Virus record (IMG/VR): IMGVR_UViG_3300007554_000011
Span: 1 to 32,008 of that record
DNA from: a virus
DNA length: 32,008 nt
Reading direction: 5' to 3' (one strand)
Below, in pieces: positions 14,901-24,400 of the stretch. The translations under genes and the position numbers were made by a program. Within the stretch, counting starts at the first letter, position 1, and every line of letters begins with the position of its first letter. Below the pieces are notes generated by a model, which saw nothing but the letters and a program-made list of their open reading frames with translations, was not told the origin of the DNA and searched no databases.

Positions 14901-17642
14901 AACGGCAATATTTTAATTGAAGACAATTTTATAACAACCACTGACAGTAACAGTCCATTAGAACTACGTGCAAACGGAACAGGAGAAATACTTGTTCCTA
15001 ATAACAACGTACAGATTAATAATGACCTTACAGTAAGTGGCGACACTGATTTGCAAGATACTGTAGTAAACGGAACATTTACACTAACAGGTGATTTTAA
15101 TCAAACTGGTGACAGTAATATTACTGGTGATGTTAATATTACACAAAACTTAGATGTGTCGGGCCAAGCACAGTTTGAAGAAATATTAATTGATGATAAT
15201 TTTATCACAACAACTACTTCAAACACTGATTTAGAATTACGTGCTGTAGGAACTGGCAAAGTTCTTGTACCAAATAATGATGTAGAGATTACTAATGATG
15301 TAACTGTAGGCGGCACACTAACTGTTAATGATATTACAAGTACAGGTACAATTACAGCAAATAGATTTACTACTGGTGATATATTAATTGATGATAATTT
15401 TATTACCACAACACAAAGTAATAGCAATTTAGAATTACGTGCAAACGGTACAGGCGAAATAATTGTACCTAGCAATGATGTAACATTTAATAATAACATA
15501 GATGTTATAGGTTTGTCAACACTTGCTGACACAACTATCAATGGAACACTACAAGTAACTGGCAATGTAACACACACTGGTAATATACAAGTACTTGGCA
15601 CATCAACACTTGATAGTATTATTGTTAATCAAAAATTACAACTTGAAGAAATATTAATTGACGATAACTTTATTACAACTACTACTTCAAATGCAGATTT
15701 AGAACTACGTGCAGCTGGCACTGGTAAAGTTATTGTTCCAAATGACAACGTAGAAATTACAAACGATCTTGATGTTAACGGAACATTTACTGTTAACAAT
15801 ATTACAAGTACAGGAACAATTGTAGCAAATAGTTATTCAACTGGTGACTTACTAGTAGATGATAACTTTATTACTACAACTTTAAGTAACAGTAATTTAG
15901 AACTTCGTGCTAATGGCACTGGAGATGTTTTAATACCAAATAATGATGTTACAATAGATAATACCTTAAATGTTGACGGTATAACAACTCTTGCAGCAAC
16001 TACAATTAACGGAGTAGTTACAGCCTCTAGCGATGTAGATGTAAACGGAGACTTTACAGTTAATGGTAACCATTCTATTACAGGTGGCACATTTATTAAC
16101 GGTACAGCACAATTTGAAGATATACAAATAGCTGGCAATGTTATCCAAACAACTGAAAGTAACAGTGATTTAGAAATTAGAACACAATCTGGTCAAGATA
16201 TTTTAATACCAAATAGTGATGTAAGCGTAACTGGCGACTTAACTGTTAGCGGACAACTTACTGTTGGTGATATTCAAAGCACAGGCACTATTGAAGCAAA
16301 TAACTTTACTACTGGCGATGTATTAATTGACGATAACTTTATTACAACTACAACGTCTAACAGCGACTTAGAGCTACGTGCTAATGGAACTGGTAAAGTA
16401 GTAGTACAAGACAATTTACAAGCAACACAAGACCTTACAGTAAGCGGAACGACTACTTTAAACAGTACTGTAGGCATAAACGGAACGCTTACACATGTAG
16501 GCAATACTGTACAAACAGGAAACTTTACACAAACAGGTACAACTGATGTTACTGGTAACTTAACTGTTACTGGGGATGCTGATTTTGAAGGCATAGCAAT
16601 ATCAGGTAATACTATTAGTGGCACACAATCAAATGCAAATTTAGAAATTAAAACATCAGGTACTGGAGATATACTATTTCCAAACAACGATTTACAAGTT
16701 ACAAATGACTTTGTAGTTGGCGGCACACTAACTATTGGCAATTTAACAGCATCAGGAACAATTGAAGCACAAAAGTTTTCAACTGGTGATATATGTATCG
16801 ACGATAACTTTATTACAACTACATTAAGTAATAGTAACTTAGAGTTACGCACAGCAGGAACAGGCGCTGTCCTTATTGATGACTTTGATATTAATGGAAG
16901 CACACTATCAACAAGTAGTACTTTAACTATAAGTCCTGATACTGGTTATACAAATTTTACTGGTACTGGCGCAATTAATATTCCAGTTGGTACAACTTTA
17001 CAAAGACCAGCAAGCGTTACACTTGGCCAAATTAGATATAACCAAGATTTAAATAGATTTGAAGGGTATAACGGAACTAATTGGATTATACTACAAGGTG
17101 TTGAAGATTTAGACGGCGATACAAAAGTTACAGCAGAACTAGTTGAAGGCCAAAATGATAATATTATTAGATTCTATACACAAGATACTGTAAGAGCTAA
17201 TATTGATTCAAATAGATTTTATGCAGATAGATTTGCTGTTGATGATGTACAAATTGAGCAAAATACAATTAGTACAATTACAACAGATCAAGATTTAATA
17301 TTAAGTGCGGCTGGAACTGGTAGAGTTGTAATAGAGAATTTTGCCTTCGATGGCAACAGGATAATAAATACAGTATCGAATAGTATAACTCAATTTGAAA
17401 ATACAAATAACGGTTATGTCAAGTTTGCTGGAACAGGCGGACTTGTTATACCAAGTGGTACTAGTGCAGAAAGACCTGCGGTGGCTTACAGAGAAGTAGG
17501 CATGACCAGGTTTAACACTGAAGACGACAGAGTTGAAGTATTTGATGGCATAAACTGGGCATCTTCAGCTGGTGCGGGTTCAGGTATTAATCCTGCCGAC
17601 GCAGCAGATTTAGCAATTGAAACAGTTTTATACTTAGGATAA
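11991..17642 (+). CDS. Giant tail-fibre/adhesin B, paralogue of A (1883 aa)
   Basis: Starts VGRISGPLLKSNLIRNG and DLAFETDLLYLDV, the same anchor as fibre A. Residues about 222-610 are a pectin-lyase-like beta-helix (FYVAKNGDDARTGTHPQDPF, GDTIYIYPGAYEE, SRSPYIRNVTV), ending with DHKGDFRVGDLFYVNQDDG. Unlike A it has an insertion of about 80 residues near 434-517, Thr, Asp and Ile rich. From about 740 to 1640 come about 12 copies of DDNFITTT.SN.DLELRA.GTG, the last eight in strict long/short alternation. The C-terminus repeats RYN-type modules (about 1678, and GTSAERPA near 1824) and ends ETVLYLG. A role as host-binding fibre is inferred. TAA is followed after 3 bases by the next ATG. Confidence 0.85.
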   Translation: MAVGRISGPLLKSNLIRNGIDLAFETDLLYLDVNNQRIGINTNAPSHDLHVNGTTRTTNLIVDNIAEIADITISGNTIQSANTLNLLTTGSDSVVYQRQLDIQSISIFDNVINTNDSNANLELRPNGTGQVEVFSNLEVNGDIHATGNISADGNITLGDADTDNVTFNAEVASDIIPDVTDTYRLGNSTKRWDQVWANTVNADTVNADSLVLDGIDMTLRQGNIFYVAKNGDDARTGTHPQDPFLTIGQAITAASTGDTIYIYPGAYEEIFPLTIPVGVTVKGHSLRSVTITPTSGTNTNDAFLLNGETTVEDVTIKDFYSPGYAFKYANNMLVSSRSPYIRNVTVITKGSVLTAEDPRGFNQGDAGAGAYLDGSVVNASSKEASCLFHAVTFITPGVDTLIATNGVRIEWLNSFTYFANKGLYALDGTAGKYNDGKTKVRLGGIAGGSFGAGDTITFTSTDTSTTIVVTAESVDNDIIVIDGKNIQFIDFDTTPQSISNGAGVTATTILNHDVRDFGAEIRMIGSASVYGNYGLYGDGPGVIVYAIGQNLAYIGNGKEVTNDAGTVLQDNEVIELNDAKIRFNTVDHKGDFRVGDLFYVNQDDGTVNFVANALNVDLTQGVTFTSGGNSTFVSGDRIDTGNLRISGNTIESLAGNININPLTQTLNLNSDVNVAGSLDVTGNVTIGGNITIGDEASDTIQIIAGIDSDLIPNIDTAYNLGADNKMWKWLYANGADMGDIRITNNFIETTVSNADLELRASGTGRVLVPSADVEISGELSVGGDSVLQDVDIQGDLTITGNIVQTGDQTVIGDVNVGADLTVTGQAQFEEILINDNFITTTSSNTDLELRTNGTGEILIPNDNFRISNNLFANAIEANTLIGTTIDATNFTNSTIDINNNNITVLTPNTDLNIDAAGSGDVKINGSDVVIEQNLTVNGTTNLKDTTVNGSITHVGNVTQTGNFNIAGEISNGNILIEDNFITTTDSNSPLELRANGTGEILVPNNNVQINNDLTVSGDTDLQDTVVNGTFTLTGDFNQTGDSNITGDVNITQNLDVSGQAQFEEILIDDNFITTTTSNTDLELRAVGTGKVLVPNNDVEITNDVTVGGTLTVNDITSTGTITANRFTTGDILIDDNFITTTQSNSNLELRANGTGEIIVPSNDVTFNNNIDVIGLSTLADTTINGTLQVTGNVTHTGNIQVLGTSTLDSIIVNQKLQLEEILIDDNFITTTTSNADLELRAAGTGKVIVPNDNVEITNDLDVNGTFTVNNITSTGTIVANSYSTGDLLVDDNFITTTLSNSNLELRANGTGDVLIPNNDVTIDNTLNVDGITTLAATTINGVVTASSDVDVNGDFTVNGNHSITGGTFINGTAQFEDIQIAGNVIQTTESNSDLEIRTQSGQDILIPNSDVSVTGDLTVSGQLTVGDIQSTGTIEANNFTTGDVLIDDNFITTTTSNSDLELRANGTGKVVVQDNLQATQDLTVSGTTTLNSTVGINGTLTHVGNTVQTGNFTQTGTTDVTGNLTVTGDADFEGIAISGNTISGTQSNANLEIKTSGTGDILFPNNDLQVTNDFVVGGTLTIGNLTASGTIEAQKFSTGDICIDDNFITTTLSNSNLELRTAGTGAVLIDDFDINGSTLSTSSTLTISPDTGYTNFTGTGAINIPVGTTLQRPASVTLGQIRYNQDLNRFEGYNGTNWIILQGVEDLDGDTKVTAELVEGQNDNIIRFYTQDTVRANIDSNRFYADRFAVDDVQIEQNTISTITTDQDLILSAAGTGRVVIENFAFDGNRIINTVSNSITQFENTNNGYVKFAGTGGLVIPSGTSAERPAVAYREVGMTRFNTEDDRVEVFDGINWASSAGAGSGINPADAADLAIETVLYLG
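14477..16880 (+). repeat. Long/short super-repeat array of fibre B
   Basis: Unit starts near 14908, 15178, 15378, 15648, 15845, 16117, 16318, 16587 and 16789. The spacing is 270, 200, 270, 197, 272, 201, 269 and 202 bases. Long units (about 90 aa) end with a segment like SGQAQFEE; short units (about 67 aa) end with NRFTTGD-like segments. The super-unit of about 470 bases (157 aa) occurs four times in a row. Confidence 0.9.
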
Positions 17643-17645
17643 TAA

Positions 17646-17975
17646 ATGGCAACGATATTTAAAAATAAGGTTATAAAAGATGTAGGTACTAAACCTATCG
17701 ACATCATTGAAACCAATTCATCAACTCGTGTAACAGTAATAGGATTAAGTTTAACAAATCTTACAGACAGTTTTGTTTATGTAAGTGTGTTAATCAAAGA
17801 CGATACAAGTATATCGGGTTATTATATAAAAGACTCTTTATTACCAGCAAACACAAGTTTGCGGGTAGTAGCAACAGGCGAAAAATTAATTGTTGCACCT
17901 GATAACTGCGTACAAGTAGTTTCTAGTGTAGACGATGCTGTTGATGCAATAGCAAGTTTTGTGGAGATAGTGTAA
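17646..17975 (+). CDS. Small beta-rich virion protein (109 aa)
   Basis: It starts MATIFKNKVIKDVG and is predicted all beta. The pattern TRVTVIGLSLTNLTDSFVYV, a central strand pair, then EKLIVAPDNCVQVVSS and a final hydrophobic strand matches the layout of the 123-aa protein at 5372 and the 106-aa protein at 31518. It has one cysteine and no signal peptide or membrane segment. The gene lies 3 bases after fibre B and its stop overlaps the next start (TAATG). Its placement right behind a giant fibre is shared with the 106-aa gene behind fibre D. It may cap or attach the fibre; that is inference. Confidence 0.65.
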   Translation: MATIFKNKVIKDVGTKPIDIIETNSSTRVTVIGLSLTNLTDSFVYVSVLIKDDTSISGYYIKDSLLPANTSLRVVATGEKLIVAPDNCVQVVSSVDDAVDAIASFVEIV

Positions 17976-18418
17976 TGAGTCATTATATAGGAAGCAATCC
18001 AACAGACGTAGCAAACGGATTTATCAAAAGATATTTTTACGGTTTACGTAGAAATGACGATGGCGAACTGTTTTTAGTTAGAGTTGACCAACTTGCAGGC
18101 GGAGATACAAATAGTATTACAATTAACGATTTAGGTATATCAGAAGAAAACTTCTTAGACTTTGAAGAAGGCATTGATTACTTAGACGGCATTAATGAAA
18201 GTAAAGATATTGTTTATCCAAATTTACGCTATCCACAACTACGTTGGGACGGCAGAAGTTTAACATATTATATCGAAGATGGCACAGGACATTTTGTACA
18301 GGCTGTAAGTGAAAAAGTAACTTTTGAAAATAATATTTCGTCTCCAGCATACGGTGATGGAAATGATAATCAGGTATTAATTCCTGGACAAACCGGTGGA
18401 CCAGGACCAGGATACTAG
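17975..18418 (+). CDS. Virion structural protein, unrecognised family (147 aa)
   Basis: It starts MSHYIGSNPTDVANGFIKRY and is translationally coupled to the preceding gene through TAATG. The body has acidic and aromatic strands (NLRYPQLRWDGRSLTYYIED near 82-101), and the last residues are a Gly/Pro tail (PGQTGGPGPGY). No catalytic motif, cysteine or membrane segment is visible. It ends with TAG 11 bases before fibre C, whose ribosome site GAGGA overlaps this end. The start resembles the beginnings of small structural proteins in marine T4-like phages. Its role in the fibre apparatus is inferred from position only. Confidence 0.6.
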   Translation: MSHYIGSNPTDVANGFIKRYFYGLRRNDDGELFLVRVDQLAGGDTNSITINDLGISEENFLDFEEGIDYLDGINESKDIVYPNLRYPQLRWDGRSLTYYIEDGTGHFVQAVSEKVTFENNISSPAYGDGNDNQVLIPGQTGGPGPGY

Positions 18419-18429
18419 AGGAAAAATAA

Positions 18430-21400
18430 ATGGCAGAATTTAAACTAGAACGCTTCAAATATACATGGAAAGGTGAATGGATCGCAGGCACCGTATATAA
18501 GCGTGATGACATTGTAAGAGTTGGCGGTAAATCATATGTATGTTTAGAAGGACATACAGCTGATGCTAAATTCAAAACTGACTTACTTGCAGTATTAGAA
18601 GGAAGTAATCCACCACAAGCGGCACCAAGATGGCGCTTAATGACAGATGGTAGATCTTATAAAGGTCAATGGGCTACAGCAACAACATATGCAATTAGTG
18701 ATATTGTTGAAAAAGATGGCTCGCTTTGGGTTTGTGTTAACGAACATGATTCTACAAATTTTGTTACAAACAAAGATGATTGGGCATTACTAGTATCACA
18801 TATAAAATATACAACTGAATGGGCAACAGCAACTGATTACGGTCCTGGTGCATTAGTAAAATATAACGGTATAGTTTATAAGTGTATTGAGCCGCATGTA
18901 TCAGGTTTATTCTTAGAAGATAACTTAGTAACAACACCAACAAATGTTAATGTTACTGTTGTAAGAAACGCAGAAGATACAGAAAACGTATACGCACTTA
19001 ACGGAATACCACAAGCAGAGCTTACCCTTGCTAAAGGTAAAACATATGTGTTTGATCAAAGTCCTCCAGAAGACGGAGACGATACAAACTTATTTTTCGG
19101 CGGCGGTGTAGATGCTAGTAACAATCCTATTCAAAATCCACATCCATTTTTATTAAGTTTAACCGAAAACGGTTTACATAATAGTGGCGTAGTTTACAAT
19201 GAAGGTGTAAAATATTACCTAAACGGTAACGAAGTTACACAATCATTATATGTTTCGAACTTTGCAATTGCTACAACACGACAAGTACATTTTAGTGTGC
19301 CTTACACAGCACCTACGCCAGTGTATTACTTTTGCAGATATCATGCACCAATGGGCGCAGCATTTACAATTGATACATCGGCAGATATTGCATGGGAAGT
19401 TTTCCATAGCGGCATTGAGTATGCAGGTGCATGGGCAAGAGAAACATTATATAGAAAAAATGATTTAGTATTATACGGTGGTAGTATTTGGAAATGTACA
19501 GAAACACACCAATCTGCAGCTGTAGGGCTTTTAGATGAAAATGGTAAATTAGCAGATCAGTTAGATACTACAAAATTTAATATAGAACTTCCAGGCTTTC
19601 AATACGAGTCAGAATGGTCTGATACAGCAGAATATCAACCAGGTGACGTTGTGCGTTATGGCGGTTACTTATACTTTGCTTCTAAGTACAATAGAGACGA
19701 ACAACCAGCGCAATCGCAGGATAGTACAAAGAGTTGGGTAGAATTACAATACGGATACAATTTTGTAGGTGATTGGACAGAAGGCGCAGAATACAATCCA
19801 GGTGATATGGTATTACGCGGTGGCGAGCTATATATGGCTAGAGTGTCTATTGGTGCTAGTGAAGAAGACGGAAGTACATCAGACTATTTACAAACTGAAA
19901 AATGGGAATTAGTTATTCCAAGTAAAACTTGGGGAGAAGCTTGGATAACAGGTAGAAGATACTTTGTAGGCGAAGTAGTTTATCACTTTGGTGATGCATA
20001 TGTATGTAATCAATATCATGTTGGTTCAAATGACAACTTCCCAGGCGATAACGGTAGTGGATATTTTTATTGGGATTTATTAATACAAGCAGGTCAAGTA
20101 TCAGGTTTATCAGCAAAAAGTGATTTACTTACATTTAACCTAAGCAGAACTAACGTTGGTGACGGAAGTACTATAGGACCAACATCAGTACCAATTGGCA
20201 GACCAGATCAACTGTTATCAGTAGACGGCGAAGACAATGTATTTTGGAAAGATTACTTACGTACAGCAGGCGAAATATTTGTAGGTACTCACGGTATGGA
20301 TACAAGAGGATATGGACTATCACCAGATAAGCCATTTAGATCTGTTAGATTTGCTGCTGAATATGTTGAAGCAACATTCCCTGCACTAACACCAATTAAA
20401 ATTAAAGTTAATACAGGGAGATATGTCGAAATAGGGCCTATTAGTATTCCAGCAGGCGCTGTTGTAATGGGCGATGAATTACGTTCAACAACCATTGTTG
20501 CTAATCCTCCACTCGATGATTACCAAAATGAAACAATACAACTTGAAGGAATGTGGGATTATTTTGCTAGTACACTGTTAAGTTTATTATCAAATGTAGA
20601 TGTTCCTGCATTGCCTGGCAACAACGAAATACAAAAGAAAGATGCAACAATTTTAGGTCTTTCAGAAAACAACATAATATTAGGGTTAACTGATATTATT
20701 AAACAAAAAATCGAATTCAATGCAGGAAGTGGCTCTATTGATCCAGTAATAACATCAACTAATATAATATCAGCTGATAGTCAAAGAAGACAAGCTGCAT
20801 CAAAATTAGAACTTGTAGGACCATTTTTATCACAACAAGTTGATGCATGGGCTAGACAAACATACCCAGACAAAGTATATAGAACAAACAGAGTAGCTGA
20901 AGACTTTGCACATTTTATTGCTGCTATAGTATATGATTTACGATACGAAGGTACTTATAAATCAGTATTATCAGGAGAACGTTATGCAGCAGCAATTACT
21001 GGTAGTAACTTATTAGACTTATTTAGATGTAGAGATACAACTGGTGTACGTAATACAACACTAGAAGGTTTAGACGGTTCTCTTAATCCTCCGGGCGTGT
21101 TTGACTTATACCAGCGTCCAACGTCGGGTGCATTTACAGCACTTGATCCGGGCTGGGGTCCAGCAGACGAACGTACATGGATTATGAAACGTTCACCTTA
21201 CATACAAGGCAATACTACAATTGGAGCTGCGTGTACAGGTATGCGAGTAGACGGTTTATTACATAATGGTGGTAACAAGTCTATGACAGCAAATGATTAT
21301 ACACAAGTACTAAGTGACGGTATTGGTGCATGGATATCAGATAATGGCAGAGCAGAGCTTGTGTCAGTGTTTACATACTACAACCAAGTTGGATACTTAG

Positions 21401-24400
21401 CAGAACGTGGCGGAGTTATTCGTGCAACAAACGGTAACAACTCATATGGTGCATATGGTTCAATTGCAGATGGAATTGATCCTAACGAAGTACCATTAGT
21501 TGCAGAAGTATTTAATAGAGATAACGAAGCAACTGTTTCAGGAGTTTATGCTGGAGCGTTTGGTGATGAGATCTTTGTATATGAATATGAAAACGCAGGC
21601 GAAGGATACACAACAGCATCTAGTACAATAGTTGGCGCAGGTGCAAATGCAGCTGTAATACATGAAGATATACGTCATGGATCACTATTCCAATCAAGAA
21701 TTGTTAATCCTGCAGACAGTGGATCAGTAGGCGGCGTAGGTTATACTAACGTTCAGAATCAAGCAACACAGGGCGATACAACATCAATTACATTAAATCC
21801 AAACGAAACGTCAACAGCCGCTGAGCTTGTAGGACAAGCAATATATATTATTTCAGGTACTGGTACAGGACAGTATGGTTACATACAAGCATACAATGAA
21901 CTAAACAGTACAGCAACAATTTACAAAGAAAGCGTACCTAACACTCCAGGATGGGATCATGTATTAGCAGGAACAGCAATAGAAGCTACTCTAGAATCTA
22001 ATACAAGATATCAAATCGAACCCAGAATAACATCATCTAAGCCTGACTTTACAGCAAACAATTATAACGTTTCGTCTGGTAGAGACATTATTGATATTGC
22101 ATTTAGTAATACAACATTTGAGTTTACTGATATTCCAGGAACACCAGGAAGTGGTATTGTTGAACAGCAAGACGGACTAGCGCCTGCAAACGCAGTGTTT
22201 GATATTACTAAGAATGGACTAGTGTACGAAGTAACTGTAACTGATGGCGGCTTAGGTTATGCCGTTGGTGACTCAATTGATATTTTAGGTAGTGTATTAG
22301 GTGGCGAAGATATTACTAACGACTGTCATATTAAAGTTGCTAGTGTTACTGACGATAGTTCAAACTCAATTGTAACTATTGTTGTCACAGGTAAAGGCCG
22401 TAGTGGTAAATTTGTTGCAATTGCAAAACCAAACTTTGTACTAGAAAGTGATACAGGACAAGGATGGAACGAAGTATTGTTACCGAACCAAGGAGCAATT
22501 GACTGGATTAAAGTAAGAGCAGGCAACAATAGATTTGTTGCTATTGCAAAAGGAACCGACGAAGCTGCTTACAGTTTAAACGGAACTGCTTGGACATCAG
22601 TTACATTACCATTCGATGAGGAATGGGTAGATTTAGAATTTGGCGAAGGACGATTTGTTGCTATTGCAGAAAACTCTACTACAGTAATTCAGTCATCAGA
22701 CGGTATTACTTGGACATCAAGCAATATGCCTAATGATGCTGTTGGCGATAGTGCTTCAGCAGAATGGCAAGCAATGACATATGGCAAAGGCAAATTTGTT
22801 GCTGTTGCAGGCAATGACGGCACTGTAGGACACAGTACAGACGGCACATCATGGACATTTGATAGTGGCTTTGTAGCAACAGAAAATTTACAAGTTGCAG
22901 GTTTAGCATATGGTAATAATAGATATCTTGCACTATTAGAAACAGGTGAAACATACTATAGCTTCGACGGATCAGTTTGGACACAAGGTACAGATGTTCC
23001 TTCACAAGATGGTTCAACAGTTATGCGTTGGAACGATATTAAATTTGCAGAAGGCGTATTCATGGCAATATGTGATGCAAACAATCAATTAGTAGGCGGC
23101 GACCTTAACGGCAACGACACAAACTTTGCTGCAACAACTGAAGACGGTATAGTATGGCAAGGCAGAACATTAGCTTCAACTAAGCCGTATTATGGTATAG
23201 GATTTGGTGTAGTTAATGATATAGGTAGTTGGATTATAGGTACAAAGAATATTCAAATTGGTGCAATTGCTAAAGTTGAAACAGGTGCTCAAGTTAAAGT
23301 AAGAGCAAGACTAGGAAGTGGCGGACTAATACAAACTATTAAAATACTAGATCCAGGTAGTGGATACACACAAGCAAATCCTCCAGTATTTACAATTACA
23401 GATAATAAGTTTACAGTAGGCATTGGTTGGGAAAATAGAGTAGGCTCAGGTGTACTTGCACAGCCAAGTTGGGTAAACAGAGGTATTGGATATAGATCAA
23501 GTACTACTAAAGTTACTGTAACAGGTGACGGTTATGCAGATAATATACCAGATACAAATATTATTAAGATATCAGGATTGCCTCGTGTACCAACAATTGG
23601 TAGTCAATTACTGTTTCCAATAATTGAAGATGATAACACTGAAGATCCAAATGATTTAAAGAGTTATCGTGTAGCTATAGCAACTGACTTAGGCGACGAC
23701 GGCACAGGTAATGGTACAAGACTTGTACAATTCCAAATTAGTCCACGTATGCGTAATGAAAATGATTTAGTTCACGGAACGTCAGTTACTATTAATGAAA
23801 ACTTTAGTCAGTGTCGTATTACAGGACATGACTTCTTAGACATTGGTACAGGTAACTTTATAGAAACTAACTATCCAGACATTTACGCAGGCGGTAACTA
23901 CTTTACAAGTGCTCCTGAAAACGAAGTATATGAAACAGCTGGTGGACGTATATTCTATGTAAGTACAGACCAAGATGGTAACTTTAGAGCAGGTGAATTG
24001 TTTAGTGTGCAACAGGCAACTGGTGTTGTTACAATTAGTGCTGAGTTCTTTGACTTAGATGGTCTATCAGAATTATCACTAGGTGGTGTTAGACTTGGTG
24101 GTTCAGGCGCTGTTGTTAGAGAGTTTAGTACAGACCCAACGTTTGCTGAAGACTCAAACCAAGTTATTCCAACACAAAGAGCTATTGCTACATTCTTAGC
24201 AGATAGACTAAGTGTTGGTGGATCTGACTTAGAGCTTAACGCTTTCCAAGCAGGGCAAATATATGTTGGCGGACCAGAAAACCAAATAGACAACATACAA
24301 AATAAAATAATAAACGTAGCTGTTCCAGTATATGTACCAGGAGCAGACGCATTAGGAAACCCAGCAGGATTAAGCGGATCATATGTTGGACAGATGTTAT

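Noticed and set aside
13784-15046. Minus-strand open frame of 420 codons inside fibre B
   Set aside because: Shadow of the repeat array; similar shadows occur opposite every repeat block in A and B, and their Leu/Ser/Val/Pro repeats simply mirror the sense motif.
14477-16880. CRISPR array or diversity-generating retroelement as explanation of the repeats
   Set aside because: Repeats are in-frame, 200-270 bases apart and vary at codon level; there are no short identical repeats with unique spacers, no reverse transcriptase and no template repeat in the window.
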